DNA of 64,000 nucleotides from Tetranychus cinnabarinus. Taxonomy: Eukaryota > Arthropoda > Arachnida > Trombidiformes > Tetranychidae. Of the stretch, positions 1 to 12,610 are shown piece after piece. The translations under genes and the position numbers were made by a program. Location: positions 1,054,001 through 1,118,000 of the forward strand of contig WHVY01000001.1 in the NCBI GenBank assembly GCA_022266195.1, given 5' to 3'. Within the stretch, counting starts at the first letter, position 1; each line of letters begins with the position of its first letter. The notes beneath the pieces were generated by a model. It worked only from the letters and a program-made list of their open reading frames with translations, ran no database searches and had not been told where the DNA came from.

Positions 1-95
1 TTTGTTCTCGCCACAATTCAATGTTCAATATCAATAAGTTATTTGCAGCAAAAAGTAGACAAAAAAAGTACATGATAATGAACATGGAAAAATAA

Positions 96-146
96 CGATG
101 ACAATAATGATGATGATAATGATGATGTTAATGATGATGATAAATG
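96..146. repeat. ATG/ATA trinucleotide repeat
   Basis: Imperfect run of ATG and ATA triplets (GATGATGATAATGATGATG and similar). Similar short runs recur throughout the window. No coding role is suggested. Confidence 0.7.
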
Positions 147-569
147 TCATTCAATTTTTCTACTCGTCTATCATTGGAAACTGTTCCTTAAATATTGTTA
201 TTACCATGATATATTCATGACAATTTATCCAGCAAAAAAAGTGAAACTTTATCGAGCTATTTTTAGTTTCTTTAACCATTCTTTACTTGATAATCATGTT
301 CATTAATATCGCTCTTTGTCTCAACAATAAACAATGGAAAAGGAATTATCATGTAAAATTTTTAATCAATAAGGCTAATGATGATAATGGAACAAAAGTG
401 AAGAGAAGAAAAAAATTGAGTTCGATAAATGTTGATTTATTGATTGATTTGCATTGATTGGTTGCATTTAATTAGTGATATTAAATGATCAAGATTGCAT
501 TAATGAGAGAAAGGGTTGAATTTTTTTCTTCTCTTTTCTGTTATTTACTCTTCAAGACTAATAAGAAGC

Positions 570-615
570 AAGAACAAGAACAAGAACAAGATCGATGATG
601 AAGATGAAGATGATA
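570..615. repeat. AAGAAC and GATGAA short tandem repeats
   Basis: About three copies of the hexamer AAGAAC are followed after a short gap by copies of GATGAA. This is simple sequence; no longer repeat unit is visible. Confidence 0.65.
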
Positions 616-3600
616 AAGCCAATGGTTAGGCTTGGAAATTAAGCGATCTCATCGATTATCTTGCAATCGAAGTATCTTTGGATCAATTTTTTGCTTCTCT
701 TCTTGCCAAATAGTTTGATATATTTGATGGTTGAAACATATTTAACCGTTATCATCATTATCCTTTTCACCTCATCATCACTACTATCACCATCAGCATC
801 ATTTACACTCCCTGACAATCACAACATCACTTTCAACTTTATCCTGTTTTTGCTTCTTGTCCTGTTTATTTTGTTACTTCAAACCTTCAAAACCTTTTTT
901 TCGCGTCTTTGATTACATGTTAGAAAACATTTCACTATCAAGTTACAAAATGTTCATCAACATCTTGCCTCATCATTATCATTATCATCTTACTTCAACT
1001 GACAATGATAAACTGTCATCAATCAATAATCAAAGAAACAACAAATTGAAATCGAAAAATAAACAATAAATAAATCAATGAAATTTATTGCATTCCATCG
1101 AGCATCTCATTTCAATCGCAATCAATTCATGAATCCATTCAACTTTCACGTCAGCAACACAATTAAATCAAAAGTAAAACTCGAATTTTATTTCAACAAA
1201 AAACTCATGTCAAACAAAAGTAACCGCCGATTATTAAAGATCATTTAGTTTTGGGAAAATGTTTCACTTGTAGCATTTTTTCGCCAGAATTTCCACCTTT
1301 TCTTTCTGTCGATATTTGAACTCTGAATCGATTGAAATATTCCACCGAAATTACACAGATAGTAGTAATATAAATACACAAGATAGCACACTTTTCGATT
1401 ATCGACAATTGATTTATAATCATTATACCTTTGACGATGCATTTATGCAGCCGTTTGTAGACGTTTCAGCTCAGGGTTCAACTAAAGAACTGTGAGACTT
1501 AAAGTTGATCTTTGGATTGTTCAACATAGTGAACAAACCTTCCTGTCAAAGGCTGAACCTAAATTGACTTGAACATTGAGTCAACCTAAAGGTTCCCGTT
1601 TTGCTTCAAGTAAGCTTAAGCACTTAATCGGGTTCAAAGCTGGTTTAATCCAAACTTGAGTAGTTTGCCTCTGATTCATGACAACAATCAAATCCAATTA
1701 GAAGACAGATTTTTAATTTTTACCTTGATCTTTACTCTCTCTCTAGGTTTGGGTTTAGCACGAAAGTAAAAGTGAAATATAGTTTTTCCCTTTTCTCATC
1801 ATTACCTAATGATGAGCAAAGTAAACTTTAACTTTTAGATTTGAATTTAGATTTACTGTTTTCATTTTTCATTTGGCATCAGCGCATTTAACCTTAATGG
1901 TTTCTTTACATTAATGACTTTTTCATTGACACTTTCATATTAAATTGTACATTCATCATACAATAACATATAAATAACATTCAACATAATATACTATTCA
2001 ACTCTCAAATACTATCAACTTTTCTTCTTCTCTGGTTTACTTTTCCAGTTTAATGATAAAAGTCGAAGAAGGAGAAAAAATATGAATCCATTTTGTGTGT
2101 TGTTGTGAAAAACCATTGAAATAATTTCATTTTCATTCAAATCATCATTTCTCATTATTCAATTGTCAAAATGATTGTCGAGTGTTGATCATTTTACGTT
2201 GCTGATTAACCTCTTTTAACGATTATTCATTTTCAATATTATTTAAAATGTAAACCTTGTACGCTATTAGAATAATTGATTCAATTATTAATCTCTTTTC
2301 AAAATAACCATCTTCATGATGATCATGATAGTCAGAATAAGATGATTGTGTTTAAACCCATTACCAATACATTACTGAAATGTTGAAGAAAAGTGAAAAG
2401 AAAAGGAAAAAAGACATTTACGATTTAATCATTTTAATTCAAGGTATCAACATTTAATTGTAATTAAAACGATTACGAGTTAATGGACATCGATGTCGTC
2501 AATAACATCACTAAACGTTGTTTTGTTTCAATTGAACATTCAGTTCTAATCAACTTGCTCTGATTGTCTCAATGTTGACCAAATGATTGTTGATTTGAGA
2601 AAAGATCGATGAGAAAAGGATTGAAAAGTTATTCCCAACTCGACAGTTTTTATTACTTAAACTCATTTCTGTAAATATTGTCAATGTTTTTTCCTCAACT
2701 TTAATGATAACTTTTCTTGATTTTATTATCATCACCATATTATCGCCATTATTTCCTCTTCAGCATTTGATTTCGACTTTGCTCATCCAATTTGTGGTCT
2801 AAATTTCAAACAACAACAACAATAGATTTGAAAATTCTATTGATGATTCTTTTGCCTGAAGCAAAAGACAAAGCTATTATATTTATACATTCAATTAGTA
2901 CAGAGACTACTTGAGACATTAAATGTCAACTTGTTTGTTCATTTCTGAACAATCAGGAAATACCTTTTCATCGACTCTCAGATTTTGATTTGTTTCATGG
3001 AAAAACAAAAATAGGAAATGCAAGTGAATATACTCATAAGTAGATTCAATCTTGAATATGAAATATTTCCCTTTCAATTCCTTGTAATGGAAAATGAATT
3101 TACCATAAAAATGATATTAAAAGACATTAAATTTCATGAAATGTTTACAACTATTATACCGAGTGCTGATGAACTTGAGATAATTGCCGGTTTCTGTTAA
3201 TGAATCAAATGGTTTTCAAGCTGAAGCTGGACACGACTTAATATCCTTTAAAGTGTCAAAAAGTATAATTTTATTTTGACAATTTTCAGATAAATATTGA
3301 AATGAAGTTTTTTGTCTGATAAAAGAAAGAAGAAAATAATGAAAAATGAATTTTTCCAATGTTAATCAAATTGAAAATTAAAACCATTTCGTGTCTTGAA
3401 GATATTAAAGTCATATTTGAATGTGATTTATTACAATTTTGACGTAATAACCATTTGATATTAGCAACGAAAGCTGACAAAAAAAGGTGTGCAAAATATT
3501 TTGCATAATTTTTCAATAAAAGCTTCGAAAGGTAATTAACAAGTCTTGACCAGTTTGGGTCGAGTGTTCAAGGGAACCAAACATTTTCAGTTTCCTTCAA

Positions 3601-4769
3601 ATGTAAACAAGACGAGTTGAACGAGTTCGAGTGAAAATATTTCACAGCGAAAAGCACTCATTGAAGATGAAATTTCCTTTTCCAGATTACACCAAATTGA
3701 ACACTAAACATGGTTAATATTGTAAAATAGATTTTAAACTTTTCTCATTCATTTCAAATGTTGTCAAATAGTTTATGTAAACAAGAACCAACAAAAGGTT
3801 CAACAATTGAATTAATTTGGACAATTGCAACATTGACAGTCTTGACCAACTAAACCACCAGAAATTGAACCGCAATTTGACTGATTCTGTTGATAGATTG
3901 AAACGTTGAAAGGAAACTCTTTTTTCACTTTAAATTGTTTGTCAGCAAATAACTGTAAACAATAAAACCTTCAATAGTCAATTGAACAAGGTAACTTTTC
4001 AAGATGATTGAAAGAATTTTTTTCTTCTCTTTTAGTAAAAAAGTTCCGTCCTTTTTCCATTTCAACTTGTTCTTCTGATGAACAAGTTTAATGAAAAAAG
4101 ATGAACACAGAACCCATTGAAAGCAGAAGATGATTATCATGTTAAAGTACAAGTCAAGTGGGAAGAAAACAATTGATGGTGAAAAATGAGAAAATTTTGA
4201 TTCTCAAGTTTGCTTTTTTTCTCAACTTTTTTTTTTGTCTTTTCCTTTCATTCTAATGAACAACAGATGATAATCATGATAATCATTACAACATTAAAAT
4301 GAATAACTAGCTTAATAATCAGTCAATTGTAAAGCCAACAAATTCACAAACCATAATAACATAATTGAGAGAAGAAGAAGAAAAAAAAATTCCAAAAAAT
4401 CTCACTTGAACATTATTTGATAAAAGATATTAATATAGATAATTTAAACAATGCTGATGATGATATCAAAAATGAATGCTTTTTCCTGCTCAAAACCAAC
4501 AATTAGCTTTTGATATTGTTAAATGACATTATTTTCCGACTAAATTGTTCAACATTTTTTGGTGAACATTTTTCTTACCTGAAAGAAGTTGAATATTTTA
4601 ACCCATTTTGTCTGAAACTTTATATCATTAGCAGGGAAAAAGTTTTTTTTTGGTGAAACCTTCTTTTCTGTTCATTTCCAACTTTTGTATCGAAAGGCGA
4701 AATTGTATTTAAAAGAAATGCTGATAATGATTCTCATCCAATTGTGAGTAGAGTATATTAATATATTTT

Positions 4770-4799
4770 TCACTCCCAGTCGATGGAGGTTGGGAGTGA
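4770..4799. repeat. Small perfect hairpin
   Basis: TCACTCCCA at 4770-4778 is followed after 12 nt by its exact reverse complement TGGGAGTGA at 4791-4799. The left arm contains the nonamer CACTCCCAG, which recurs elsewhere in the window. The function is unknown; it could be a structured RNA element, a protein-binding palindrome or chance. Confidence 0.5.
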
Positions 4800-7700
4800 G
4801 GAAAAGAGAAGAAAAAAAAAGTTTTCCTTTTCATTGGAACCAACTTTTTCTATTCCTTATTCAATATGAAATTGTATGGAAAAATATTTTTCTTTAATGG
4901 ATACAGAATAACCACTTATCGGCAACTAAAAGAGTTTTCATCATCATCTTCTCAGCAAATACCTTTAGGGCTTGGAAATCTGAATATTTAGCTTGTGTAT
5001 TAAGATGATGAAGAAAATCTATTTTTTACCAGAAAAAAAACAGAAAATTCGTTAAAGAATAAAAAAGATTTCTTCTCACCTTTGAGCAATTCTCTCAATT
5101 TATCTGTAATTTTAATAAATGATTCCAAGATTATCTTCTAGCTGTTTACACACTCGGTGGTAAATTGTTGATTAGCTTCAAATGAAGTCATCAATTTACA
5201 TTCAAACTGCGCCTTTTCAAAGTCACGAGCAATTCAAATTCAACAAATATCTTTAATTATTGGAATAATCTTGATTTATGAGCAATTCAATTGAAATTGT
5301 CAAAACTCAAGAATTTCAAGTTTAAATTGTTTTCAAACATCTTTGAAGCTATGAAAAGCTCAAAGGCGTTTAAAAGCTTCAATGAGTTTTCAATCAATTG
5401 AACAAGAAGCATTAACAATGAGCTTTCAATCATTTTAATTTTGAATTTTAATGTTTTAATGTGTTCAAACTAATTCAGTTTATGAGTTCGTTATCGATTA
5501 ATTTTCAATTTCGAAAACTCTTGGAATTTTGTTCGATTTCGATATCAAGTCTTGATTGCAAGTTTCGAGCAAAAAATGTCATTTGTTTGCTAATGATTAG
5601 TTTGATTGTAACAATCGATTTCGAGTTTGATTATTGCATGTTCATTATCCAATCTGAATATTGACAAATTAATCAATGCAATCAATTGTCTAATCAAATG
5701 GACTTGTATTTGGATAAACTGACTTTCCTTTCGAGTTGCACTTAACGTTTGCTTTTCATGATCATTGGTTACTGAATTTATTGGACAAATTTTCTGGCTT
5801 CGCTTTTGGCTTTTTTTCCCATACAATTGAGGGTTTAAAAAAATATTGCTGACAATTGATTATAATGTTGGTTTATGAGGGAAAACAGGGAAACGAAAAT
5901 AAAATCGCAAAAGGGAATCGAAGCTAAAAAACAGAAATGCAAGTTGCAAGGAAAAAGGATGAGAAAAAATGAAGCTAAAAGTGAACCTCATTTTACGGTT
6001 CAACAAACTAATATATTGTTCTTGTTTTTGTCCTTATCGATTCAAACTAATCAATTACAATCTAAAGTAAAACGTCATTAGAAACATAAATTATATTGTA
6101 CTGATAATGTTGACTGATGGATATCATTTTTTTACCATTCAATATTTCCTTAGACAAGTTACATGTAAAAAACACGATTCATTTTATGTATTTTTATCCA
6201 TTTAATTTTCCCTTTTCTGCTTCAAATTTTATTCTCTTTTCAACTTATCAACCATTCTCTTCCTTGTATTACCTTGTAACCATTTCAATAAACATTTATG
6301 AGCTATTCAAGTTCATTATTTTGAAACTGCAGATAAAAGCGACATTGTAGGCTCAGATATTGAAAGTTGATTCCTGCCTCCAATGCCTCATTCAAATTCA
6401 GTGCATCATTTTGTATTATTACAGTGATTAAATTGAAAACAATCATTTTATTAGTTAAATTATACTAATAGTTCAATATTAATGGTTTCAATTTTTACTT
6501 CGATCGATCAACTTAGTGCAAAGTCTTTTCTTTCGAGTTAAGAGTTGTGGGTTTGTAGGAGCATGAAATGAGTTCATTTATGCAAGCAAAAATTTTTCTC
6601 ATCGAGAAAACCGAGTTAGAAAGTTGGAATTTGAATTTCCTTTGTTCAATTATGAAACTAAACTTTTTTCATCAACTCATTTGGAATTTTTGATTAGCTA
6701 AAAAATGCATTTGTGACGGAAAATGGAATTTTCTGCTTCTGTACAGCAGGTCACTTCGATTTTTATTTAAAGCTGAGGCTTCGAGTGATAGTAAAGTTAA
6801 AGAGCTGAAACTTATAAAATTACACTGACAAGGCCAGTTAGAGTTGAGTTCGTAACGTAGGTTTAACGTAAAGAAACTTATTTCTGGTGTAAACTACGAT
6901 CTGCACGATACTCACTAGTGTTGTTCCGTTTAGGAACAAAATCCTTCCTAGAAAACAGCTTCAAAGTTTAAACCTGTGACACTAAAGCATTCAAGTAATT
7001 CCAAAAAATTGACCCAAGTTTATTTGATGATCAATCTAATGCTAATCTTATGAAACGAAGTCCACTCAAGTACCGAAGTACAGGAAATCTGTGCAAAAAC
7101 AAGAGCTCCTTAAGCAGTGGCAATCACATGAATTGAATGTTTTTAGAAAAATTGATTTCTTAATCGATAGAGTTTTCAATCTTTATTTAACACTAAACGC
7201 GTCATTTTTAATATTTTCATAATTGGGATCGAACACAGTGTTTGTTAACATTTCATGAAACGAGCCAAAATGTGACATTTTGCAGGCTTTAAGATGTCAC
7301 ATCCAAATAGGTTTCAGTCATGAGGTTCCTTTGCTGATAGAGTAATATTTTAAGTTTAACCTGACATTGTGAATAATGGCTTGTTAAGCATCATTGGGTT
7401 ATTTTGCATTATCATTGTAACAAAAGATTAGAAGATATCGAAAACAATGTCGATAAAATGTTGACGAGGAATTGAACAATTAAATGCTTGAAATGTTATC
7501 CTTTTTGCCTAACGTTTAGGTACAAGAGAGTGAAAAAAGTAATGAAATTCATTTCCCTTGACTTGAAATGTCTAATAACATTGTAAGACTAGTAATCTGT
7601 CCATTTAACATGCAAAGTATTCATTTTGCAACATTTTGCTACAAACCCTAATAAAGTTAAGGTGTTTATTAAAAAAAAAGTTTGAAACATTACAGGTTAA

Positions 7701-8134
7701 TTGAGTTTAAACATTGAAATCAAATGTGATTACAAACTCTTTGATTGTCAGTTAAATTAACTGTAAAATGAGTATGCAAGTTACCTGAGCATTTCGGGTG
7801 AAAAAGGTGAAAAGTAAAACGGAAAACAAGAAAATTTGACTGACAAAAGTGGCTCAGTAAATGTAGTGAAAAACAATCAGAGCATAACACAGGGAACACA
7901 ATTTCTGTATCCTTTGATTACATTCCAGCATCCATTATTTAAATGATATCATCATCATTAATATCAAGAAGAGGAGCGAGTAACTTGTTACACAAATTCA
8001 ACTCTAATCAAGTTCAATCAAAATCTAAATGGTCAATGATGAAAATGGCGAAGAAGGACCAAAGAAGAAAGAAGAAGAAATGAAAATGTAGAAAATGTTT
8101 ATTGGACAATTGGCCTGTAATGGACAATTGTTAT

Positions 8135-8175
8135 TGATGGGTCCATTGATAGTCCATTGATGGTCCATTGGTGGA
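8135..8175. repeat. Tandem GTCCATTGAT-type repeat
   Basis: Three adjacent near-copies of an 11-nt unit, GTCCATTGATG / GTCCATTGATA / GTCCATTGGTG. A partly inverted form (TGGACAATTG) occurs twice just upstream. Confidence 0.5.
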
Positions 8176-11100
8176 CTTGGTAATGAGACTTGTTATTGTC
8201 TATTCACCTTTTCATTTCAAGGAAAACCAATTTAGTTTAAATGTTGCCCAGTGTGTTGATCAACATTGAGAAAAAGGCAATTTCAACTTTGCTCTTTTCG
8301 TCTCATTTCCCATCATTTTGTACTCTTTTCTTGCTGATTTATCACAAATTTTGTTACATACTTTATCCTTCAACCTCAGTTTCAATCTTATTGAACCTTC
8401 TTCTCTTTTTTATCTACTCAAAGCTCAATTTCTAATTTCTCATGATTCTCATGTTCTCACTGAATCGTATTCATCTTTGGCCACAGAAAAGGAGAGGCAA
8501 TAAATTGTCGCGTGATTTGATGTCATAAGCAATTCCCATGTAAGGTGATTATTTTCATGAAATGAGATCGAGAATCATTTCTGTAAACACCATGTTAGTC
8601 ATGGGGATTTTGCTTGTTTACTCGTCTTTCCCTTTCATCATCATTATCATCATTATAAACCATCAGAAGAAGTTCAACTTATGTTGATTCGCTTCTCTTT
8701 TTTTTCTCTCTCTCTTTCTCCTGTTCATCAGTAAATAATGGAATAAGATAAAGTTCTTGAATTGTATTAAGAAATCTATTAGAGGAAGAAAATTGAAAGG
8801 ATTAAAAGTGTTTGAATAAAAAGGTAAAGATGAAGATGTCGACAAATTGAACAACATTCAACTTGATAAATAGTGAACGGTTGAAGCTTTGGTTAACAGT
8901 GAAAAAAATTGAATCCAATTAATGGCAAGATTTGTAATCGCATTTAGAACTTTACATTTTCCAATGTTCAGGATAATCATGATAGCGATAGTTTGAGAGG
9001 AAAATTGAAGATATTGAAGGTTTGTTGGGTTGAGTTATTGCGCTCATTTCAGATCATTTTACCAATGTTAATCAATTGATTCAGGTTATGAAAAGAATCG
9101 AATGTTGGAAGTTCAAGTAAAATGTTCCCATCTGGCAAAGGAAATGTTTATTAGAATGGAATCAATTTCAGTCATTTAATGTGTCTTTATTTGCATTACC
9201 TTTACTCTCATTAGTTTACCATCAATACAAACCAAGTGATTGAGCTTAAACTTTGATTAAAAGTCTCGGCCAAATTGATACTTATACTTAATCGATTCAT
9301 GTTAAAGTGAAATGAACTTTCATTAATTTGAAACTGCAATAAAGGCTAAACCAATTAATGTCTTGAATCATCATCTTACTAATCAGTCTGTTTTGATCCA
9401 ATGAGTTTCACGTCAAGATGAAGATGGAAAAAGATACAGAATGATTCAATTGAAACTTCGAGTTGGACAATTAGTCTATTGATAAATGGTTTATTGAACA
9501 AGATGAGGGATCAAAATTACTTATTATTTTGTCTAAACACGTTTGCATTGCAACCTTATCTCAACCCACATAATTTCATTAACCGTTATGAATCATTTTG
9601 AAAGATAAACAAGACTCAGAACCCACAGAATTACTCAATCACAATGAAAAGTTTACCTTTTAATTTGTTTGCCTGAAAAGAGTTTCTAATTGCGTTCTTT
9701 ACAAAATGGAAAACAATCTTTTACCTTTCGAAAAAATCTCAAATTCTTTCGAGCAGTTCATCGTCGAGTAATAAAAGTCTTTTTCTGCGATCTAAAAGAT
9801 CTTTTTGTGAATTGTTGGATTATCAGGTTAGATTTAGGCCACAACGTTCAACTATTTCATGGTAATGAATCGACATCAAATTTCATTGCTGCCGAAGACT
9901 GAAAAATACATAAATAGTCAAAGGACCTCAGGTCAACATCTTTTGTTGAGGTTAACCAGATTTTCATAGGAATAAAGTCTTTTGAAGCAATAATTTCTGA
10001 TTAGAAGAGGTTGGTTTTGAGAAGAAAAATGAACAATTCTTGATTATTTATGTAATATTTATGACAATATCAGATCGCCATTTGTGTTGGCTTTGCGTGC
10101 AGAAGTTGAGGTTTGCACTTCCCTGTAGGTTGATGATTTGTTGTGTTTTGTTATCGGACAAGAGAATCAATAGGAGAAAAAAGTTACCATAAGTCGATTT
10201 GAGAAGATAACAATTCTCTGAATGTGGGTCACTTGAAGCTGGAATAATGATGAAATTATCTGAGACGCAATTTGATGGTAAATCTGGTTAGAGTTGAGTT
10301 GAAAAAAATAGACGATTCCCTTGAGTCTGTTTGACTTGAGCGCATTCATCTGGTTGGTTAATTGACAGTCTGGCCTTATTGCAAGGTTTACCACAAAGCT
10401 CATTCAATCTTTCACCCAAAGATAATTTCATTTAACAACAATCAACACAACCATTTGGAATGATCATTTAGATGCGAAAGTATCCAGACATGAGGTGAAA
10501 ACATTTAATGATTTGAAATCGGACCAAAATTGAAGTGCATTAAAGTTGATTGAGAATGAAAGAAAGGCTTCAAGAAGAAAAAGGAAGAACCATAAAGAAA
10601 CAATATATTGATTGACATTAAAGAGTTAACATTTTCTCTAGTCATTTATCTTGATCTTGCATGTAAGGTGCTAAGAAAAGGTGTCCAGTGTGATTAGATA
10701 AGGTGTGGTGGACAGTTAATGCTACGAATGGTGAAAGTGAACAAAAAAGAAAATGATGTTTTTCTTTAGTCTTGTTTGCAATTGATAGTTTATTGAACTT
10801 GCAGGCTTCATGGTAAAGTGTAATGGTTCAAGAAAATCAAGTGGATAAATGATGTTTGTTGTATTATTTTTGCAACTTAAAAAAAAGACAGATTTTTAGG
10901 TCATTGATGTGATAATGATGACCATCATCAAGGGAAGCAACAAGGATAAAGATGAGTTGAGGAATTATTGTTAACAGTGTTTTCATTGAATGCAGCAATT
11001 TTGTTAACTTCATCTCAATCATATTTTTATATCATTTTGGCCTTCTTCTCATCTTGTATCATCGGAAGTGAAACAAGATGTTTCAAGTTGCTTCTTTTGC

Positions 11101-12438
11101 TGGGTTACATGATGATTTATTATATGTTTGGTGGGAGGAAGAGAATGTTGAATCATGAAGGAAAACAGTTGAATAAAAATGTAATCAATATCAATAATTA
11201 AGTAAATGTTTTTCACTAGCATTTTGTGGATCAAATGTTTTCCCTAACTTCCTCATCTTTTAGGTTAAACATTTCATTTAACCGTCAAAATAATTCTTCA
11301 ACTTGGAAACATCAGATTCTCCAGATTTTCAGATTAACCCAAACATCTTAATCTTCGGTGAATATTATCTAATTATCTTCAAGTTATCGCAACTTAGTAG
11401 TTGAACTAATATCAAAATCAATTTAAACTGTCGCTTGATTACCATAAAGGTGCATCATGAATAAAGATTGAAATGTATCAAGAAAATGTTCATTTATATT
11501 CTTAATCTTTTTTTTCTCAGCTACTTTCGAAAGTTTTTTTACAACTTTTTTTGCTTCAAATCTATGCATTTGGTGATTACCTGAGTATCTTGTGTTTACT
11601 CATTTCTGCAGTTGTTGACGATTCAAGTCTCTTCATTGGAATTATCAGTTGAAGAATCATTTGAATAACATTTTTGATGGAAGATGAAATTTGATTAATG
11701 ATTTAGCTTTAATTGTAGCTCAAATATCCGAACACGTTTTATGACTTTACCACAACAATGTAGTCAAGTTGTCGTGTAATGACATAATTGTATTATTGGC
11801 TGATGAATGACTTTTACTTGAATAATATTGAAAATAGATTTTTTGAGATTTTTGCATTTTCTTTGAGTCATGAATAAAAACTGACTTTCATGACTGATGC
11901 TGCATTGATTTTTCATGAGATTTCTTATAAAAATGCAAAGTTCATTTTGCTGAACATAACTTTTCTGGAGAAGCTAGCTTTGAGATTTAGTCAAAAATTC
12001 AAGTTAGTTTTCATGACTTTCCTCAATTCCTGAAATTCTTGGTCATTGAGCTTTTTCAAGAATAATTTCTCTCCATTCTGAAGCATGTTTCGAGTTAAAA
12101 AACATTTCAATATTTGACTCTAGAGCAGGGAAAATTGAGCCCAAAAAATGAGATTTCAATGGATCCCATGTACTCTTGTATTACTTTCATTTAATAGTCT
12201 TGTTCCATTTTCATGTTGATCAGTTGTCGCTTTAAATTGTTAATGTAATGTTCATGTTTTAACTTGAGCTGTCATGGTAGATCAAAGGTGAAAATTGGAG
12301 GTAAAAAAACACAAAATCAACTCGTTGACCTGTGAATATTTTCATTTGTAAATGTGCATTTTCAACGTCAAATGCTTGTTTCATCCTTTTCCAGTGTTAT
12401 TTAAGGTTCTTAAAGGTTGATAATTCCAAATTCACATC

Positions 12439-12610
12439 ATGAGCTTCAACTTTTTTTCTTTCTCCTTCTTCCTTTTCCAAGGAATGACAAGAAATAGACC
12501 AAAAAAAAGAAGAACAAGAAAAGAAGAAAAAGAAAAGAGAAAAAAATTTACCTCAAAGTTTTCCTTTTCTTTCCCTTCCTTGAAGGTAAAATCACATTTT
12601 CTTTGCCTTT
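12439..12610. repeat. Alternating pyrimidine/purine/pyrimidine tracts
   Basis: A pyrimidine-rich segment (about 12,449-12,478) is followed by a nearly pure purine run (12,501-12,547, interrupted by a single C at 12,515) and then another pyrimidine-rich segment. Both strands are open over the region only because of this composition, so the Lys-rich and Phe-rich open frames here are not treated as genes. Confidence 0.55.

Noticed and set aside
7220..7240. GGGATCGAACAC, resembling a reversed tRNA T-arm
   Set aside because: No acceptor stem, anticodon arm or D-arm could be placed around it.
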